64,000 nt of DNA from Fibrobacter sp. UWB16 (GCF_900215325.1 NZ_OCMS01000001.1:1263101-1327100), one strand, 5' to 3'. Positions 52,506-61,240 are shown, counted from the first letter of the stretch. The notes: generated from the sequence alone by a model not told the origin. Translations and numbers: made by a program.

Positions 52506-53477
52506 TTAAGCAATGGGGCTTGGGAAGAGGATCACGTCAGCGATTTTTTCTTTGCCGAGGGCGAGCATGAACAGGCGGTCGAGCCCAAGAGCCACACCAG
52601 AGCAAGCAGGCATTCCCGATTCAAGAGCAGCAAGGAATCGTTCGTCGATAGGCGGTAAGGGCTTGTTCATCCCCTTGCGGATTTCCAAATCAGCATAGAA
52701 ACGGCGACGCTGCTCCACAGGATCCGTAAGCTCCGTGTAACCATTGCAAAGTTCCACTTGGTTCACAAAAAGCTCAAAGCGGCGAGCCCACGTATAGCCC
52801 TCAGCATCCACGTAAGTCTGCGCCAAAGCAGCCTGCGACGGCGGGTAATCCAAGATGAACTCGGGACCGTTACTAGCGAGTGCAGGTTCCACGAGGAAGA
52901 CCATGAGATAGTCCCACCAGTCTTCGCGCGTGAGCGTTTCGCTCTTTTCGGGCACAGGAATCTCGCGAGCGCGGCAAGCATCCGCAAAGTCTGTAAGCTT
53001 TTCGCAAAACGGATTTACGCCAGCGTAATTTTTGAACGCATCAATCCAGCGGGTGCGGCGGGCATTTAGTTTGGTCCCAATAATTTCACTCACGAGGTCT
53101 TCGACTTCGTCCATGAGTTTGTCCTGAATCATACCCACGCGGTACCATTCCACCATCGAGAACTCGTTGTTGTGGTGGCCGCCAAATTCATCCTTGCGGA
53201 ACGACTTTGTAATCTGGAAGATATCACCGAACTTTGCAGCAAGCAAACGCTTCATGTGAAATTCCGGGCTCGTCATCATGAACCGCTTCGGGTCTTCGAT
53301 TTCAAAGTAATCGAGCTGCGGGTCCGTTCCGCCGTATGCAGAAAGCACAGGCGTCTCGACTTCGAGCGCATTACGACGAACAAAGAAATCACGGACACGG
53401 GCCATCAGCGCCTGGCGCTTGACCCAAGTTTCACGCGTGCAAGTGGGCGCAAACGCGCCCGAGTTCAAATTTTCCAT
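52506..53477 (-). CDS. epmA: EF-P lysine ligase-like protein (EpmA/GenX)
   Basis: A 323-residue class II lysyl-tRNA-synthetase-like protein without the anticodon-binding domain, close to E. coli EpmA in length (325). Motifs: VETPVLSAYGGTDPQ, FMMTSPEFHMKRLLAA, SFRKDEFGGHHNNEFSMVEW and GVALGLDRLFMLALG. EpmA attaches beta-lysine to elongation factor P. The start overlaps the stop of the upstream FISUMP gene (TAATG), so the two may be cotranslated. No efp or epmB is in the window, so the assignment rests on homology. Confidence 0.85.
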   Translation of the reverse strand: MENLNSGAFAPTCTRETWVKRQALMARVRDFFVRRNALEVETPVLSAYGGTDPQLDYFEIEDPKRFMMTSPEFHMKRLLAAKFGDIFQITKSFRKDEFGGHHNNEFSMVEWYRVGMIQDKLMDEVEDLVSEIIGTKLNARRTRWIDAFKNYAGVNPFCEKLTDFADACRAREIPVPEKSETLTREDWWDYLMVFLVEPALASNGPEFILDYPPSQAALAQTYVDAEGYTWARRFELFVNQVELCNGYTELTDPVEQRRRFYADLEIRKGMNKPLPPIDERFLAALESGMPACSGVALGLDRLFMLALGKEKIADVILFPSPIA

Positions 53478-54853
53478 TACTCAGCTCCGGCTACACAACG
53501 GACCGCAAGATAGAAACTCGGGTCCACGGAGATGGAGCCGACATCCTTATCGGAGCTGAACATTGTGCGAGCCTTGCCACGAGAATCCTCTTCGGAATTG
53601 GCTGTCCAGAAGTAGGCGCCATCGCCCATCGTCGTGCAGACGCCGGTCTTGTTGGCGTAGCCACCGAACATGGCCGTGAATGCATAATCGTCACTGCCAT
53701 TGCTCTTGAGTTTGAGTGCAGCTTCGCGAGAACCGCCCGCATATTCTTCAAGCTTTTTCCAATCCGCATCCGTGGCGAGATGGTAGCCTGCCGGGCAAGC
53801 CTTCTTGGCGGCTTCTTGCGTGTAAAGGCGGCCAAACGTTTTGCAGTTCGCATCATCACGGTCGTAGCAAATCGAGCCATCCGGATCGTTGTAGTTCAAG
53901 TTCTCGACAAACCAGTCCACACCGCCAATTTCCTTGACCTTGTAAACTTGTTTGTCACGCTTGTCCACAAAATTCTTGAACACCGGGCAACGAGTACTAA
54001 AACCTGCTTCAGAGAGAATCGGATCGACCTTGCCCTTCCAAGCCGTGCAGAAGCGGAACAACTGACCGCCCGGGAGCGAAGAGCCCTTATGCTTGGCGGC
54101 CCAGGTCTTCACGTAATGGAGACCCGTCACAGCGGTATCGGGAATCGAGAGCACCTTGGCATACTTGCCAGCGAGTGCGGCATACGTACCGGCAACAGAC
54201 ATCGGAGCCTTCCAGAAGCCATCAGAAAGACCTTCGCGCAAGCTTGCAAAAACCGGAGACGGCTTGTAGACCTTAATCGTCTTGTCCACCATCTGTTCAG
54301 GTTTCGTCTTGCAGTTCACATCGTGGTCAATGGCCATCAATGAATTTGCATCCACCTTGCACTGGGCAATGCACTTTGTTCGTGCAGCACCTTTCTTGGG
54401 GCACGGTTTCCAGACCGTGGTATCGACACTCACGAGCGACTGTTTTCCAAAAGCCTTCGTCTTCGTTGCCGCCTTAGCCACCTCGTCAAGCGTCTTGAGA
54501 GCCTTTGCACTCCCCTTTTCGCCATCGGCGAGCAAATACTTGATGACACCCGAGCAGGCATTCGCGGCATTCGCCATCGAGCACACCTTCGGACCAAAGC
54601 CATACGCAAACTGGGACGGGCAAGCGGCAAACGCTTCATCCGGCATCTGCTTAAAATGCTTGCCATAAATGTTCGTTGCATTCTTTGCCGACATCTTGCC
54701 GCAATAGATTTCTTCGAGCTCGCCGGAATTGACAATCTTTTTCACCTTTTTCCAGTTGTTGGAATCAACGGCCTTGCGGAGCGCTTCCTGGGCAAAACTA
54801 CCCTGTGCCAAAATTGCAGAACAAACCAAACTTGCTATAAAAAGATTCTTCAT
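53477..54853 (-). CDS. secreted FISUMP-domain protein
   Basis: A 458-residue protein with a type I signal peptide (cleavage after about residue 21, GSFA-QEA) and no lipobox, unlike the other FISUMP proteins here. Residues 25-290 form a Cys-rich region of unknown fold (IYCGKMSAKNATNIYGKHFK, CSMANAANACSGVIKYLL); FISUMP from about 310 (DKRDKQVYKVKEIGGVDWF, CPAGYHLATDADWKKLEEY, YLAVRCVAG). GAGG precedes the ATG. Its stop codon overlaps the epmA start. Confidence 0.85.
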   Translation of the reverse strand: MKNLFIASLVCSAILAQGSFAQEALRKAVDSNNWKKVKKIVNSGELEEIYCGKMSAKNATNIYGKHFKQMPDEAFAACPSQFAYGFGPKVCSMANAANACSGVIKYLLADGEKGSAKALKTLDEVAKAATKTKAFGKQSLVSVDTTVWKPCPKKGAARTKCIAQCKVDANSLMAIDHDVNCKTKPEQMVDKTIKVYKPSPVFASLREGLSDGFWKAPMSVAGTYAALAGKYAKVLSIPDTAVTGLHYVKTWAAKHKGSSLPGGQLFRFCTAWKGKVDPILSEAGFSTRCPVFKNFVDKRDKQVYKVKEIGGVDWFVENLNYNDPDGSICYDRDDANCKTFGRLYTQEAAKKACPAGYHLATDADWKKLEEYAGGSREAALKLKSNGSDDYAFTAMFGGYANKTGVCTTMGDGAYFWTANSEEDSRGKARTMFSSDKDVGSISVDPSFYLAVRCVAGAE

Positions 54854-54875
54854 CTAAACCTCTTTTAAAACTTAA

Positions 54876-54975
54876 CTGGATCCTTCGCTTTCGCTCAGGA
54901 TGACAGTTCCAATATCAAAATGACAATTCCTAAGTCAGGATGACATTCCTGAGTCGGGATAACGACATGAATAGT
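54876..54975. repeat. REP-like element with degenerate GGATGAC repeats
   Basis: ACTGGATCCTTCGCTTTCGC ... GGATGAC is followed by three spaced TGAC repeats (AAATGACAATTCC, GGATGACATTCC). Upstream of the secreted FISUMP gene. Confidence 0.5.
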
Positions 54976-55092
54976 TTTAATATATAACGAATTATAAACA
55001 ATCCCTAACGAATAATCAAAAAAAATCTTGAACCCTAATAATATTTTACTTGAATTTGACTCCACCTATAGAGGATTTCTATCTTTGGGGCC

Positions 55093-56316
55093 ATGAACGC
55101 AGAAGTCTTACGCAATGAATTCCCGATGTTGGTCGCTGGCGACAAAGAATCAAAGCCGCTCGCCTTTTTGGACAGCACCGCCACGACCCAGAAGCCCGCA
55201 AGCGTCATCGACGCGATGGACGATTTTTACCGCGAGCACTACAGCTCCGTGAAGCGCGGGGTTTACCGCCTCAGCGCACGCACCACAGAAGCCTTTGAAA
55301 AGACCCGCAAAGACGTTGCGAAGTTCATCAACGCAAAATCCGAAGACGAAATCGTCTTTACTCGCGGCACCACCGAAAGCATCAATCTCGTTGCCTGGAG
55401 CTATGGACGCAAGTTCTTCGAAGCAGGCGATGAAATTATCATCAGCGGATTGGAACACCACGCCAACATTGTGAGCTGGCAGCTCGTCGCCGAAATGAAG
55501 GGCGCAAAGATCAAGGTCATTCCCGTCCGCGATGACGGCGATTTGGACTTGAGCAAGCTCCCCGAGCTCCTCACGCCGCGCACCAAAATGGTCGCCGTTA
55601 CCCACGTGAGTAATTCCGTTGGCACCGTGAACCCAATTGCAGAAATCATTGCGACCGTTCGCAAGCTCGCCCCGCAAGCAAAAGTTTTGATAGACGCCGC
55701 CCAGAGCTCTAGCCACATCAAGATTGACGTGCAGAAGCTCGACTGCGATTTTCTCGCATTCAGCGGCCACAAGATGTACGGCCCGACTGGCATCGGCGTT
55801 CTTTACGGCAAGTACGACGTGCTCGACAGCATGCCACCTTGGCATGGCGGTGGCGAAATGATCAAGAACGTCACGTTTGAAAAGACGACTTACGCCAACG
55901 TTCCAGCACGCTTTGAAGCAGGCACGCCCGCCATTGCCGAAGTCATCGGCCTCGGGAAAGCCATTGAATGGCTGAACAACGTCGGCCTTGACAACATCCG
56001 CAAGCACGAAGAACAAATTACGCAGTACGCTCTGAAGCAGCTCGCCGAAATCCCGCAAGTGAAAGTCCTCGGCAACCCGAAGGAACGTGGCGCGCTCATC
56101 AGCATTACGTTAGACGGAATTGCCGTCGGTGATGCAGCCATGATTCTCGACGAAGAAAACGTCGCCGTGCGTAGCGGGCACCATTGCGCACAACCGGTGA
56201 TGGACCGCTTTGGCGTAGATGCCACGCTCCGCCTGAGCTTTGGCGTTTACACGCTCGAACGCGACATCGACCGCTTTGTTGCCGGCATCAAGCGCGTCGT
56301 CCGTCTGTTCGCCTAA
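55093..56316 (+). CDS. sufS: cysteine desulfurase, SufS/CsdA type
   Basis: A 407-residue PLP enzyme of the group II cysteine desulfurases. PLP lysine in AFSGHKMYGPTGIG (K227), cofactor-binding TRGTTESINLVA and DAAQSSSHI, and the persulfide cysteine in RSGHHCAQPVM near residue 362. It releases sulfur from cysteine for Fe-S clusters or tRNA thiolation. No other suf gene follows; tcdA does, as in the csdA-csdE-tcdA locus of E. coli. No Shine-Dalgarno; TATCTTTG (55080-55087) ends 5 nt before the ATG. Confidence 0.93.
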   Translation: MNAEVLRNEFPMLVAGDKESKPLAFLDSTATTQKPASVIDAMDDFYREHYSSVKRGVYRLSARTTEAFEKTRKDVAKFINAKSEDEIVFTRGTTESINLVAWSYGRKFFEAGDEIIISGLEHHANIVSWQLVAEMKGAKIKVIPVRDDGDLDLSKLPELLTPRTKMVAVTHVSNSVGTVNPIAEIIATVRKLAPQAKVLIDAAQSSSHIKIDVQKLDCDFLAFSGHKMYGPTGIGVLYGKYDVLDSMPPWHGGGEMIKNVTFEKTTYANVPARFEAGTPAIAEVIGLGKAIEWLNNVGLDNIRKHEEQITQYALKQLAEIPQVKVLGNPKERGALISITLDGIAVGDAAMILDEENVAVRSGHHCAQPVMDRFGVDATLRLSFGVYTLERDIDRFVAGIKRVVRLFA

Positions 56317-56341
56317 ATTCCGCCAGTTTTGCAGGATTCTC

Positions 56342-57175
56342 ATGGGAATTGAAAAAGGCATTTTCAACCGCACATCGCTCCTTCTCGGAGACGATGTTAT
56401 GGACTGTATCTACCAAAAACGCGTCATCATTTTTGGACTCGGCGGAGTCGGCAGCTGGTGTGCCGAAAGCCTTGTCCGTTCCGGCATCAAGGAACTCGTG
56501 CTCGTCGATTCTGACCGCGTGTGCGTCACCAACGTAAACCGCCAGCTGATGGCCACCACCAAAACCGTGGGCCAAGTCAAAGTCGAAGTGCTTAAAAACC
56601 GCTTGTTAGAAATCAATCCGCACGCAAACGTCATCGCACTGCAGGACATCTACGAAGAAGCGAATACGGACAAGTTCCAGCTAGACACATTCGATTACAT
56701 CATCGACGCTATCGACAGCCTCGAAAACAAGATGCAGTTGCTTTGGCACGCCACGCACACCAAGGCAACCGTATTCTCGTCGATGGGAGCCGCCCTCAAG
56801 ATGGACCCCACAAAAATCAAGGTCGCCGAATTCTGGAAGGTTACAGGTTGTCCGCTCGCACGCGCACTTCGCGACAAGTTCAAGCGAAAAAAATTGTGGC
56901 TCAAGAAAAAAGTACTTTGCGTTTATAGCGACGAACTCTTGAAAAATCGCGGTCAAAATTCTTCTTGCGGAACCGCCGCCTGCATGTGTCCTAAAATCCG
57001 CCAAGAACGCAGCGAAGCGGAACTCAAGAACGCCGAACTTGTCGATCACGAATGGTGTAGCAGCAAGGCTCAAATCAACGGCACCATGGCACATGCCACG
57101 GCCATTTTCGGCTTTATGATTGCAGGTCTTGTGATGAACGACATTTATCAGAAGGCGTTAACGCAAGCTGAGTAA
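56342..57175 (+). CDS. tcdA: tRNA threonylcarbamoyladenosine dehydratase TcdA
   Basis: A 277-residue E1-like enzyme (ThiF/MoeB superfamily, CsdL/TcdA) with the nucleotide loop IFGLGGVGSW, VLVDSDRVCVTNVNRQLMAT and the C-terminal NGTMAHATAIFGFMIAGLV. It cyclises t6A to ct6A in tRNA using ATP. The ATG lies 25 nt after the desulfurase stop; in E. coli CsdA and CsdE support this enzyme, which fits the pairing. A longer frame upstream overlaps sufS and is less likely. Confidence 0.9.
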   Translation: MGIEKGIFNRTSLLLGDDVMDCIYQKRVIIFGLGGVGSWCAESLVRSGIKELVLVDSDRVCVTNVNRQLMATTKTVGQVKVEVLKNRLLEINPHANVIALQDIYEEANTDKFQLDTFDYIIDAIDSLENKMQLLWHATHTKATVFSSMGAALKMDPTKIKVAEFWKVTGCPLARALRDKFKRKKLWLKKKVLCVYSDELLKNRGQNSSCGTAACMCPKIRQERSEAELKNAELVDHEWCSSKAQINGTMAHATAIFGFMIAGLVMNDIYQKALTQAE

Positions 57176-57187
57176 TTTAACTTGCTC

Positions 57188-57226
57188 TTGACTTTTTTAA
57201 CTTAATAAGTTAAATTAAAGTTAAAA
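57188..57226 (+). promoter_or_regulatory. promoter with overlapping palindromic operator
   Basis: TTGACT (57188-57193) - 17 nt - TAAATT (57211-57216). The palindrome TTTAACTTAATAAGTTAAA (57196-57214) fills the spacer and touches the -10, and a third half-site AAAGTTAAA follows. This is a classical repressor-site layout, perhaps for autoregulation. Confidence 0.55.
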
Positions 57227-57235
57227 GGAGAGAGC

Positions 57236-58972
57236 ATGAGCATCGGCGGAATTACATTTAAGACCATCAACGGCAAGCGTTACGCTTACTATCAATGGAC
57301 CGAAAACGGCAAGCAGCACAGTCGCCGTGTCAAGGATGATGAATTTGCGGAACTCGCTGCAAAAATTGCAACAGAAAAAACGAAAAAGAACTCGTCAAAA
57401 AACATTCAGCAACTGATGGTCGCTGAAAATATAGCACCATATTCAGCAAAACCCGATTTCAAAACCGACATAAAAATCGGAGCACAACTCATCCGTTTTT
57501 TTGAACCCGTCATGAAATGGAAAAAGCGCGAATGTTTCGGCGCGCTCCACGATTACATTTACGGAGAAAACAACGACCGAGTTCTCATCCTATACGGGCT
57601 ACGTCGCACAGGCAAAACGACGCTCATCCGCCAACTAATTGGCGAAATGTCTGCCGACATGCAACAGAAAACGGCGTTTATCCAGCTGAGCTCTAGACAT
57701 TCGCTCGCCGACGTCAACCACGACCTGAAACAATTAGAATTGCTTGGTTTTCGTTACGTATTCATTGACGAAGTGACATTGCTAAACGATTTCATCGAAG
57801 GTGCCGCATTATTCTCCGATATTTTCGCCGCCGGCGGCATGAAAGTGGTTTTATCCGGGACTGATTCTTTGGGATTTGTTTTTTCTGAAGACGAGCAACT
57901 TTACGACCGTTGCATTTTATTGCACACAACATTCATCCCCTATCGTGAATTTGAAAACGTTCTTGGAATTGAAGGTATTGATAAATTTATCGAGTTCGGC
58001 GGAACGATGAGCATGGGCGGGAGCAACTACAACACAGACAAGTTTACTTTCGCTACACAAAAAAGTGCAAACGATTACGTGGATTCGGCCATCGCACGAA
58101 ACATTCAACATTCCCTCAAATGCTACCAGCACGAAGGGCATTTCCGCGCATTGCAAGATCTATACAATGCGGGCGAATTGACGAGCGCCATCAACCGCAT
58201 CGTAGAAGATGTCAACCACAGATTTACCATAGATGTACTGACTAAAAAATTCAAGTCAAACGATTTAAGAATATCGGCATCGAATCTGCGTCGCGACAGA
58301 AACAAGCCTACCGACATTCTCGACCACATCGATATCAACGCTTTTACAAAACAACTAAAACATCTTTTGCTCATCAAGGACAAAGCAGAACAATCTGTAG
58401 AAATCAGCGAACCACACCGCATAGAAATCAAGGAATATCTTGACTTACTCGATTTGACTTGCGACATCGATATTGTCAACATGTCCAACCTGAACGAGCA
58501 CCGTACACGTACAGTTCTTTCGCAACCAGGACTCCGTTACGCCCAAGCATCAGCACTCATCAAGAGCCTTTTGCTAGACGAGACATTCAAACAAGTTCCG
58601 ATTACTGAGCGTATGGCAATCGAGAAACGAATTCTCGATGAAATCCGTGGACGCATGATGGAAGAAATCGTACTCCTGGAAACCAAAATTGCAAAACCCA
58701 CAAAGCAAGTTTTCCAATTGCAGTTTGCCATCGGCGAATTCGACATGGTGGTATTCGACCCACAAAATGCCTGTTCCGAAATCTACGAAATCAAGCATAG
58801 TGACAAAATTGCTAAAGAGCAATGCCGCCACTTGCTTGATCCCAAGAAATGTGCCGAAACAGAATTCCGCTACGGGAAAATCTTAAGCAAGAACGTCATC
58901 TACCGCGGAGCAAAAGACCGCTTTGGCGATATTAATTATTTGAATGTAGAAGAGTATTTGAAAGGGCTTTAG
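57236..58972 (+). CDS. AAA-family ATPase with C-terminal DUF4143-like domain
   Basis: A 578-residue protein. Residues 1-50 form a small basic domain (NGKRYAYYQWTENGKQHSRR) that may contact nucleic acid. The ATPase follows: Walker A GLRRTGKTT (121-129), Walker B RYVFIDEVTLL near 182, sensor VVLSGTDS. The C-terminal part has GEFDMVVFD ... EIYEIKHSDK, a D...ExK pattern like the PD-(D/E)xK-type DUF4143 domains of this ATPase class. GGAG precedes the ATG. It appears to be monocistronic. A biological role is not established; such genes are often mobile accessory genes. Confidence 0.8.
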   Translation: MSIGGITFKTINGKRYAYYQWTENGKQHSRRVKDDEFAELAAKIATEKTKKNSSKNIQQLMVAENIAPYSAKPDFKTDIKIGAQLIRFFEPVMKWKKRECFGALHDYIYGENNDRVLILYGLRRTGKTTLIRQLIGEMSADMQQKTAFIQLSSRHSLADVNHDLKQLELLGFRYVFIDEVTLLNDFIEGAALFSDIFAAGGMKVVLSGTDSLGFVFSEDEQLYDRCILLHTTFIPYREFENVLGIEGIDKFIEFGGTMSMGGSNYNTDKFTFATQKSANDYVDSAIARNIQHSLKCYQHEGHFRALQDLYNAGELTSAINRIVEDVNHRFTIDVLTKKFKSNDLRISASNLRRDRNKPTDILDHIDINAFTKQLKHLLLIKDKAEQSVEISEPHRIEIKEYLDLLDLTCDIDIVNMSNLNEHRTRTVLSQPGLRYAQASALIKSLLLDETFKQVPITERMAIEKRILDEIRGRMMEEIVLLETKIAKPTKQVFQLQFAIGEFDMVVFDPQNACSEIYEIKHSDKIAKEQCRHLLDPKKCAETEFRYGKILSKNVIYRGAKDRFGDINYLNVEEYLKGL

Positions 58973-58997
58973 CGAAGCGATATTAATGTCGCCTGAG

Positions 58998-59519
58998 CTA
59001 TTTTATCCTATCGCTGCAGAATTCTTGACGACCACATTTTTCGCAGTGGGCGCCCATCCAAAGCGTGTCAAATTGTTCGATGGCAGGTTCGACGATTTCC
59101 GGGTCGTTCGTGAGGATTCCCGCTTCGAAGTTGCGACGGAGGGAACTTTTCATGCCGATGCCAGCGCCTGTCAAGTTTGCGGAGCCGATGTAGGCGGTTT
59201 CTAGATCGAAAATCATCATCTTGAAATGGACTCGCGGACACATGACGCGTTCAAGGTCGGTTGCAAGAATTTTATAGCGGTCAAAATCTTCGCGGAAGTT
59301 CGGGCCGGGTTCCTTGGCGTGAATGAGCCGCACGCCCACACCGCGTTTGAGGAGTCCTGCGAGTTGTCCGAGCAACGGTATTGATTCGCCGTTCTGTTTC
59401 ACATAAACATCCTTGATGTCGGCGGTGCCAATCCAGAGCGTTTCGCGGACTGTCGCGATACGGGAAATGACTTCGGAATAGTGTTCTTCGTTTTGGATGT
59501 ACTTGGTAAACGTAGGCAT
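58998..59519 (-). CDS. phospholipase D-like protein with one HKD motif
   Basis: A 173-residue protein with a single HxKx4D motif, HFKMMIFD, followed by ETAYIGSANLTGAG. One-motif PLD proteins act as dimers, for example the nuclease Nuc and BfiI; here the reaction could be nucleic-acid or phosphodiester cleavage. The ATG at 59519 is chosen; a TTG five codons upstream is possible. TATATT (59526-59531) ends 6 nt before the ATG and there is no Shine-Dalgarno. Convergent with the AAA ATPase gene. Confidence 0.78.
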   Translation of the reverse strand: MPTFTKYIQNEEHYSEVISRIATVRETLWIGTADIKDVYVKQNGESIPLLGQLAGLLKRGVGVRLIHAKEPGPNFREDFDRYKILATDLERVMCPRVHFKMMIFDLETAYIGSANLTGAGIGMKSSLRRNFEAGILTNDPEIVEPAIEQFDTLWMGAHCEKCGRQEFCSDRIK

Positions 59520-59657
59520 AACGGAAATATACAATGAAAAAAGCGCACGTTTTCGGCCTAAAATCCCCTATTTGCCACTCGTTATTACCAAAATTACGGT
59601 CTTGTTATAGCTTTTATTTATAGACAAGCAACTTTTCTAGAAAATTTTTATAATTTA

Positions 59658-59695
59658 CCCTACTTTCCTATTGGGCTAGTAGGGTTTTGTTTTTA
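59658..59695 (+). terminator. Rho-independent terminator or attenuator
   Basis: CCCTACT (59659) pairs with AGTAGGG (59678) around a 13-nt loop and is followed by TTTTGTTTTT. There is no plus-strand gene just upstream, and TATAAT at 59649 suggests either a short RNA or an attenuator ahead of metY. Confidence 0.55.
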
Positions 59696-59699
59696 AATT
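59671..59699 (+). promoter_or_regulatory. possible promoter of metY leader
   Basis: TTGGGC (59671-59676) - 17 nt - TAAATT (59694-59699). It overlaps the terminator hairpin. Weak -35; offered as a candidate only. Confidence 0.3.
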
Positions 59700-59712
59700 A
59701 TGCACATCAAAC

Positions 59713-59901
59713 GAACGAGGCACCCCGAAAGGGAAAAGCCTGGAGGATTTCGCTATGCGATGTCGAATGTGTAACCAAGCTGAAGGCAGGCGGGCCTAAT
59801 ACCGCCAAAATTTAACGCTCAGGATTGAGCAAAACTATTAACTATCGCGTCGCCCGACGCCAACAGTAACAAAACGTTCGGGCGAACGCGAAAATTTCGC
59901 G
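59713..59901 (+). ncRNA. structured 5' leader of metY-cysK
   Basis: Successive hairpins: AGGC 59718 with GCCT 59738 (enclosing CCC/GGG); GGCGG 59789 with CCGCC 59802; GCTCA-GGAT-TGAGC at 59817; GCGTC-GCCC-GACGC at 59847; CGTTC-GGGC-GAACG at 59875; CGCGAAA-A-TTTCGCG at 59887. The GCCC and GGGC loops are complementary (kissing-loop potential), and the last two hairpins share two nucleotides. No known SAM, cobalamin or THF riboswitch signature was recognised. It contains the mini-ORF at 59755. Confidence 0.6.
59755..59799 (+). CDS. candidate 14-residue Cys/Met leader peptide
   Basis: ATG at 59755 with GGAGG 8 nt upstream (59742-59746), encoding MRCRMCNQAEGRRA and a TAA stop. Two Cys and two Met codons fall in the first six positions, and the stop codon lies in the loop of the GGCGG/CCGCC hairpin, so a stalled or terminating ribosome would change leader folding. 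The gene downstream makes homocysteine or methionine precursors and the next makes cysteine, which fits attenuation by Cys or Met supply. Translation is not proven. Confidence 0.45.
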   Translation: MRCRMCNQAEGRRA

Positions 59902-59928
59902 CCAAGCGCACAAAAGGATTTAAATAAT

Positions 59929-61215
59929 ATGACGACTCAGAATAAGCTCCATTTCGAAACTCTTCAGCTCCACGTTGGTCAGGAACAGGCAGACCCGGCA
60001 ACCGATTCCCGCGCAGTTCCTATATACCAGACCACCTCTTACGTATTCCACAGCGCTCAGCACGCTTCTGACCGTTTCCATCTGAAGGATGCAGGCAACA
60101 TTTACGGCCGCCTCACCAATACCACGCAGGACGTTTTTGAAAAGCGCATCGCTGCTCTCGAAGGCGGTATCGCAGGTCTCGCAGTCGCTTCCGGTGCAGC
60201 AGCTCTTACTTATGCCATCACGGCTCTCGCTCGCAAGGGTGACCACGTGGTCGCACAGCGCTCCATTTACGGTGGCACCTACAACCTCTTGGAACATACG
60301 CTTTCCAAGTTCGGCATTGAAACGACTTTCGTCGACATCCACAACCTCAAGGAAGTCGAAAACTCTATCAAGTCCAACACCAAGCTCATCTTCATTGAAA
60401 CGCTCGGCAACCCGAATTCCGACATCCCGGATATCGAAGCCATCTCCGAACTCGCTCACAAGAACAAGATTCCGGTTGTTATCGACAACACCTTCGGTAC
60501 TCCGTACTTGATTCGTCCGCTCGAACACGGTGCTGATATCGTCGTGCATTCAGCAACGAAGTTCATCGGCGGTCACGGTACGACTCTCGGCGGCGTGATT
60601 GTTGACGGTGGCAAGTTTGATTGGGCTGCATCTGGCAAGTTCCCGCAGTTCACCGAAACGAACCCGAGCTACGGTGTGCCTTTCACCGCAGCAGCTGGCG
60701 CTGCAGCTTACATCGTTTACATCCGCGCCATTCTTCTCCGCGACGAAGGTGCAGCAATTTCCCCGTTCAATGCATTCCTTCTCTTGCAGGGCACTGAAAC
60801 GCTTTCGCTCCGCCTTGACCGTCACGTGGAAAACACCAAGAAGGTTCTCGAATTCCTCTCGAAGCACCCGAAGGTTGCAAAGGTCAACCACCCGAGCTTT
60901 GCAGATCATCCGCAGCACGCTCTCTACCAGAAGTACTTCCCGAACGGTGCAGGTTCCATCTTCACATTCGATGTGAAGGGCGGCCAGGCAGAAGCCTTCA
61001 AGTTCATCGACGGGCTCAAGATTTTCAGCTTGCTCGCTAACGTTGCCGACGTGAAGAGCCTCGTTGTTCACCCGTATACAACGACCCACTCGGAACTCAC
61101 TCCGGCTGAACTTGCCGAAGCTGGTATCTCTCCTGCAACGATCCGTCTCTCTATCGGTACGGAACACTACGAAGACATCATCAACGACCTCGCACAGGCT
61201 CTTGACCAGATTTAA
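59929..61215 (+). CDS. metY: O-acetylhomoserine sulfhydrylase
   Basis: A 428-residue PLP enzyme of the Cys/Met metabolism family, with the MetY start [20 protein letters not shown] and PLP lysine in [14 protein letters not shown] near residue 210. It makes homocysteine from O-acetylhomoserine and sulfide. AAAGGA lies 11 nt upstream. Strong codon bias suggests high expression. Followed after 25 nt by cysK, so one transcript is likely. The 390-bp upstream gap is structured. Confidence 0.94.
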   Translation: MTTQNKLHFETLQLHVGQEQADPATDSRAVPIYQTTSYVFHSAQHASDRFHLKDAGNIYGRLTNTTQDVFEKRIAALEGGIAGLAVASGAAALTYAITALARKGDHVVAQRSIYGGTYNLLEHTLSKFGIETTFVDIHNLKEVENSIKSNTKLIFIETLGNPNSDIPDIEAISELAHKNKIPVVIDNTFGTPYLIRPLEHGADIVVHSATKFIGGHGTTLGGVIVDGGKFDWAASGKFPQFTETNPSYGVPFTAAAGAAAYIVYIRAILLRDEGAAISPFNAFLLLQGTETLSLRLDRHVENTKKVLEFLSKHPKVAKVNHPSFADHPQHALYQKYFPNGAGSIFTFDVKGGQAEAFKFIDGLKIFSLLANVADVKSLVVHPYTTTHSELTPAELAEAGISPATIRLSIGTEHYEDIINDLAQALDQI

Positions 61216-61240
61216 TTACAAATAACAAAAGGATTCTACC

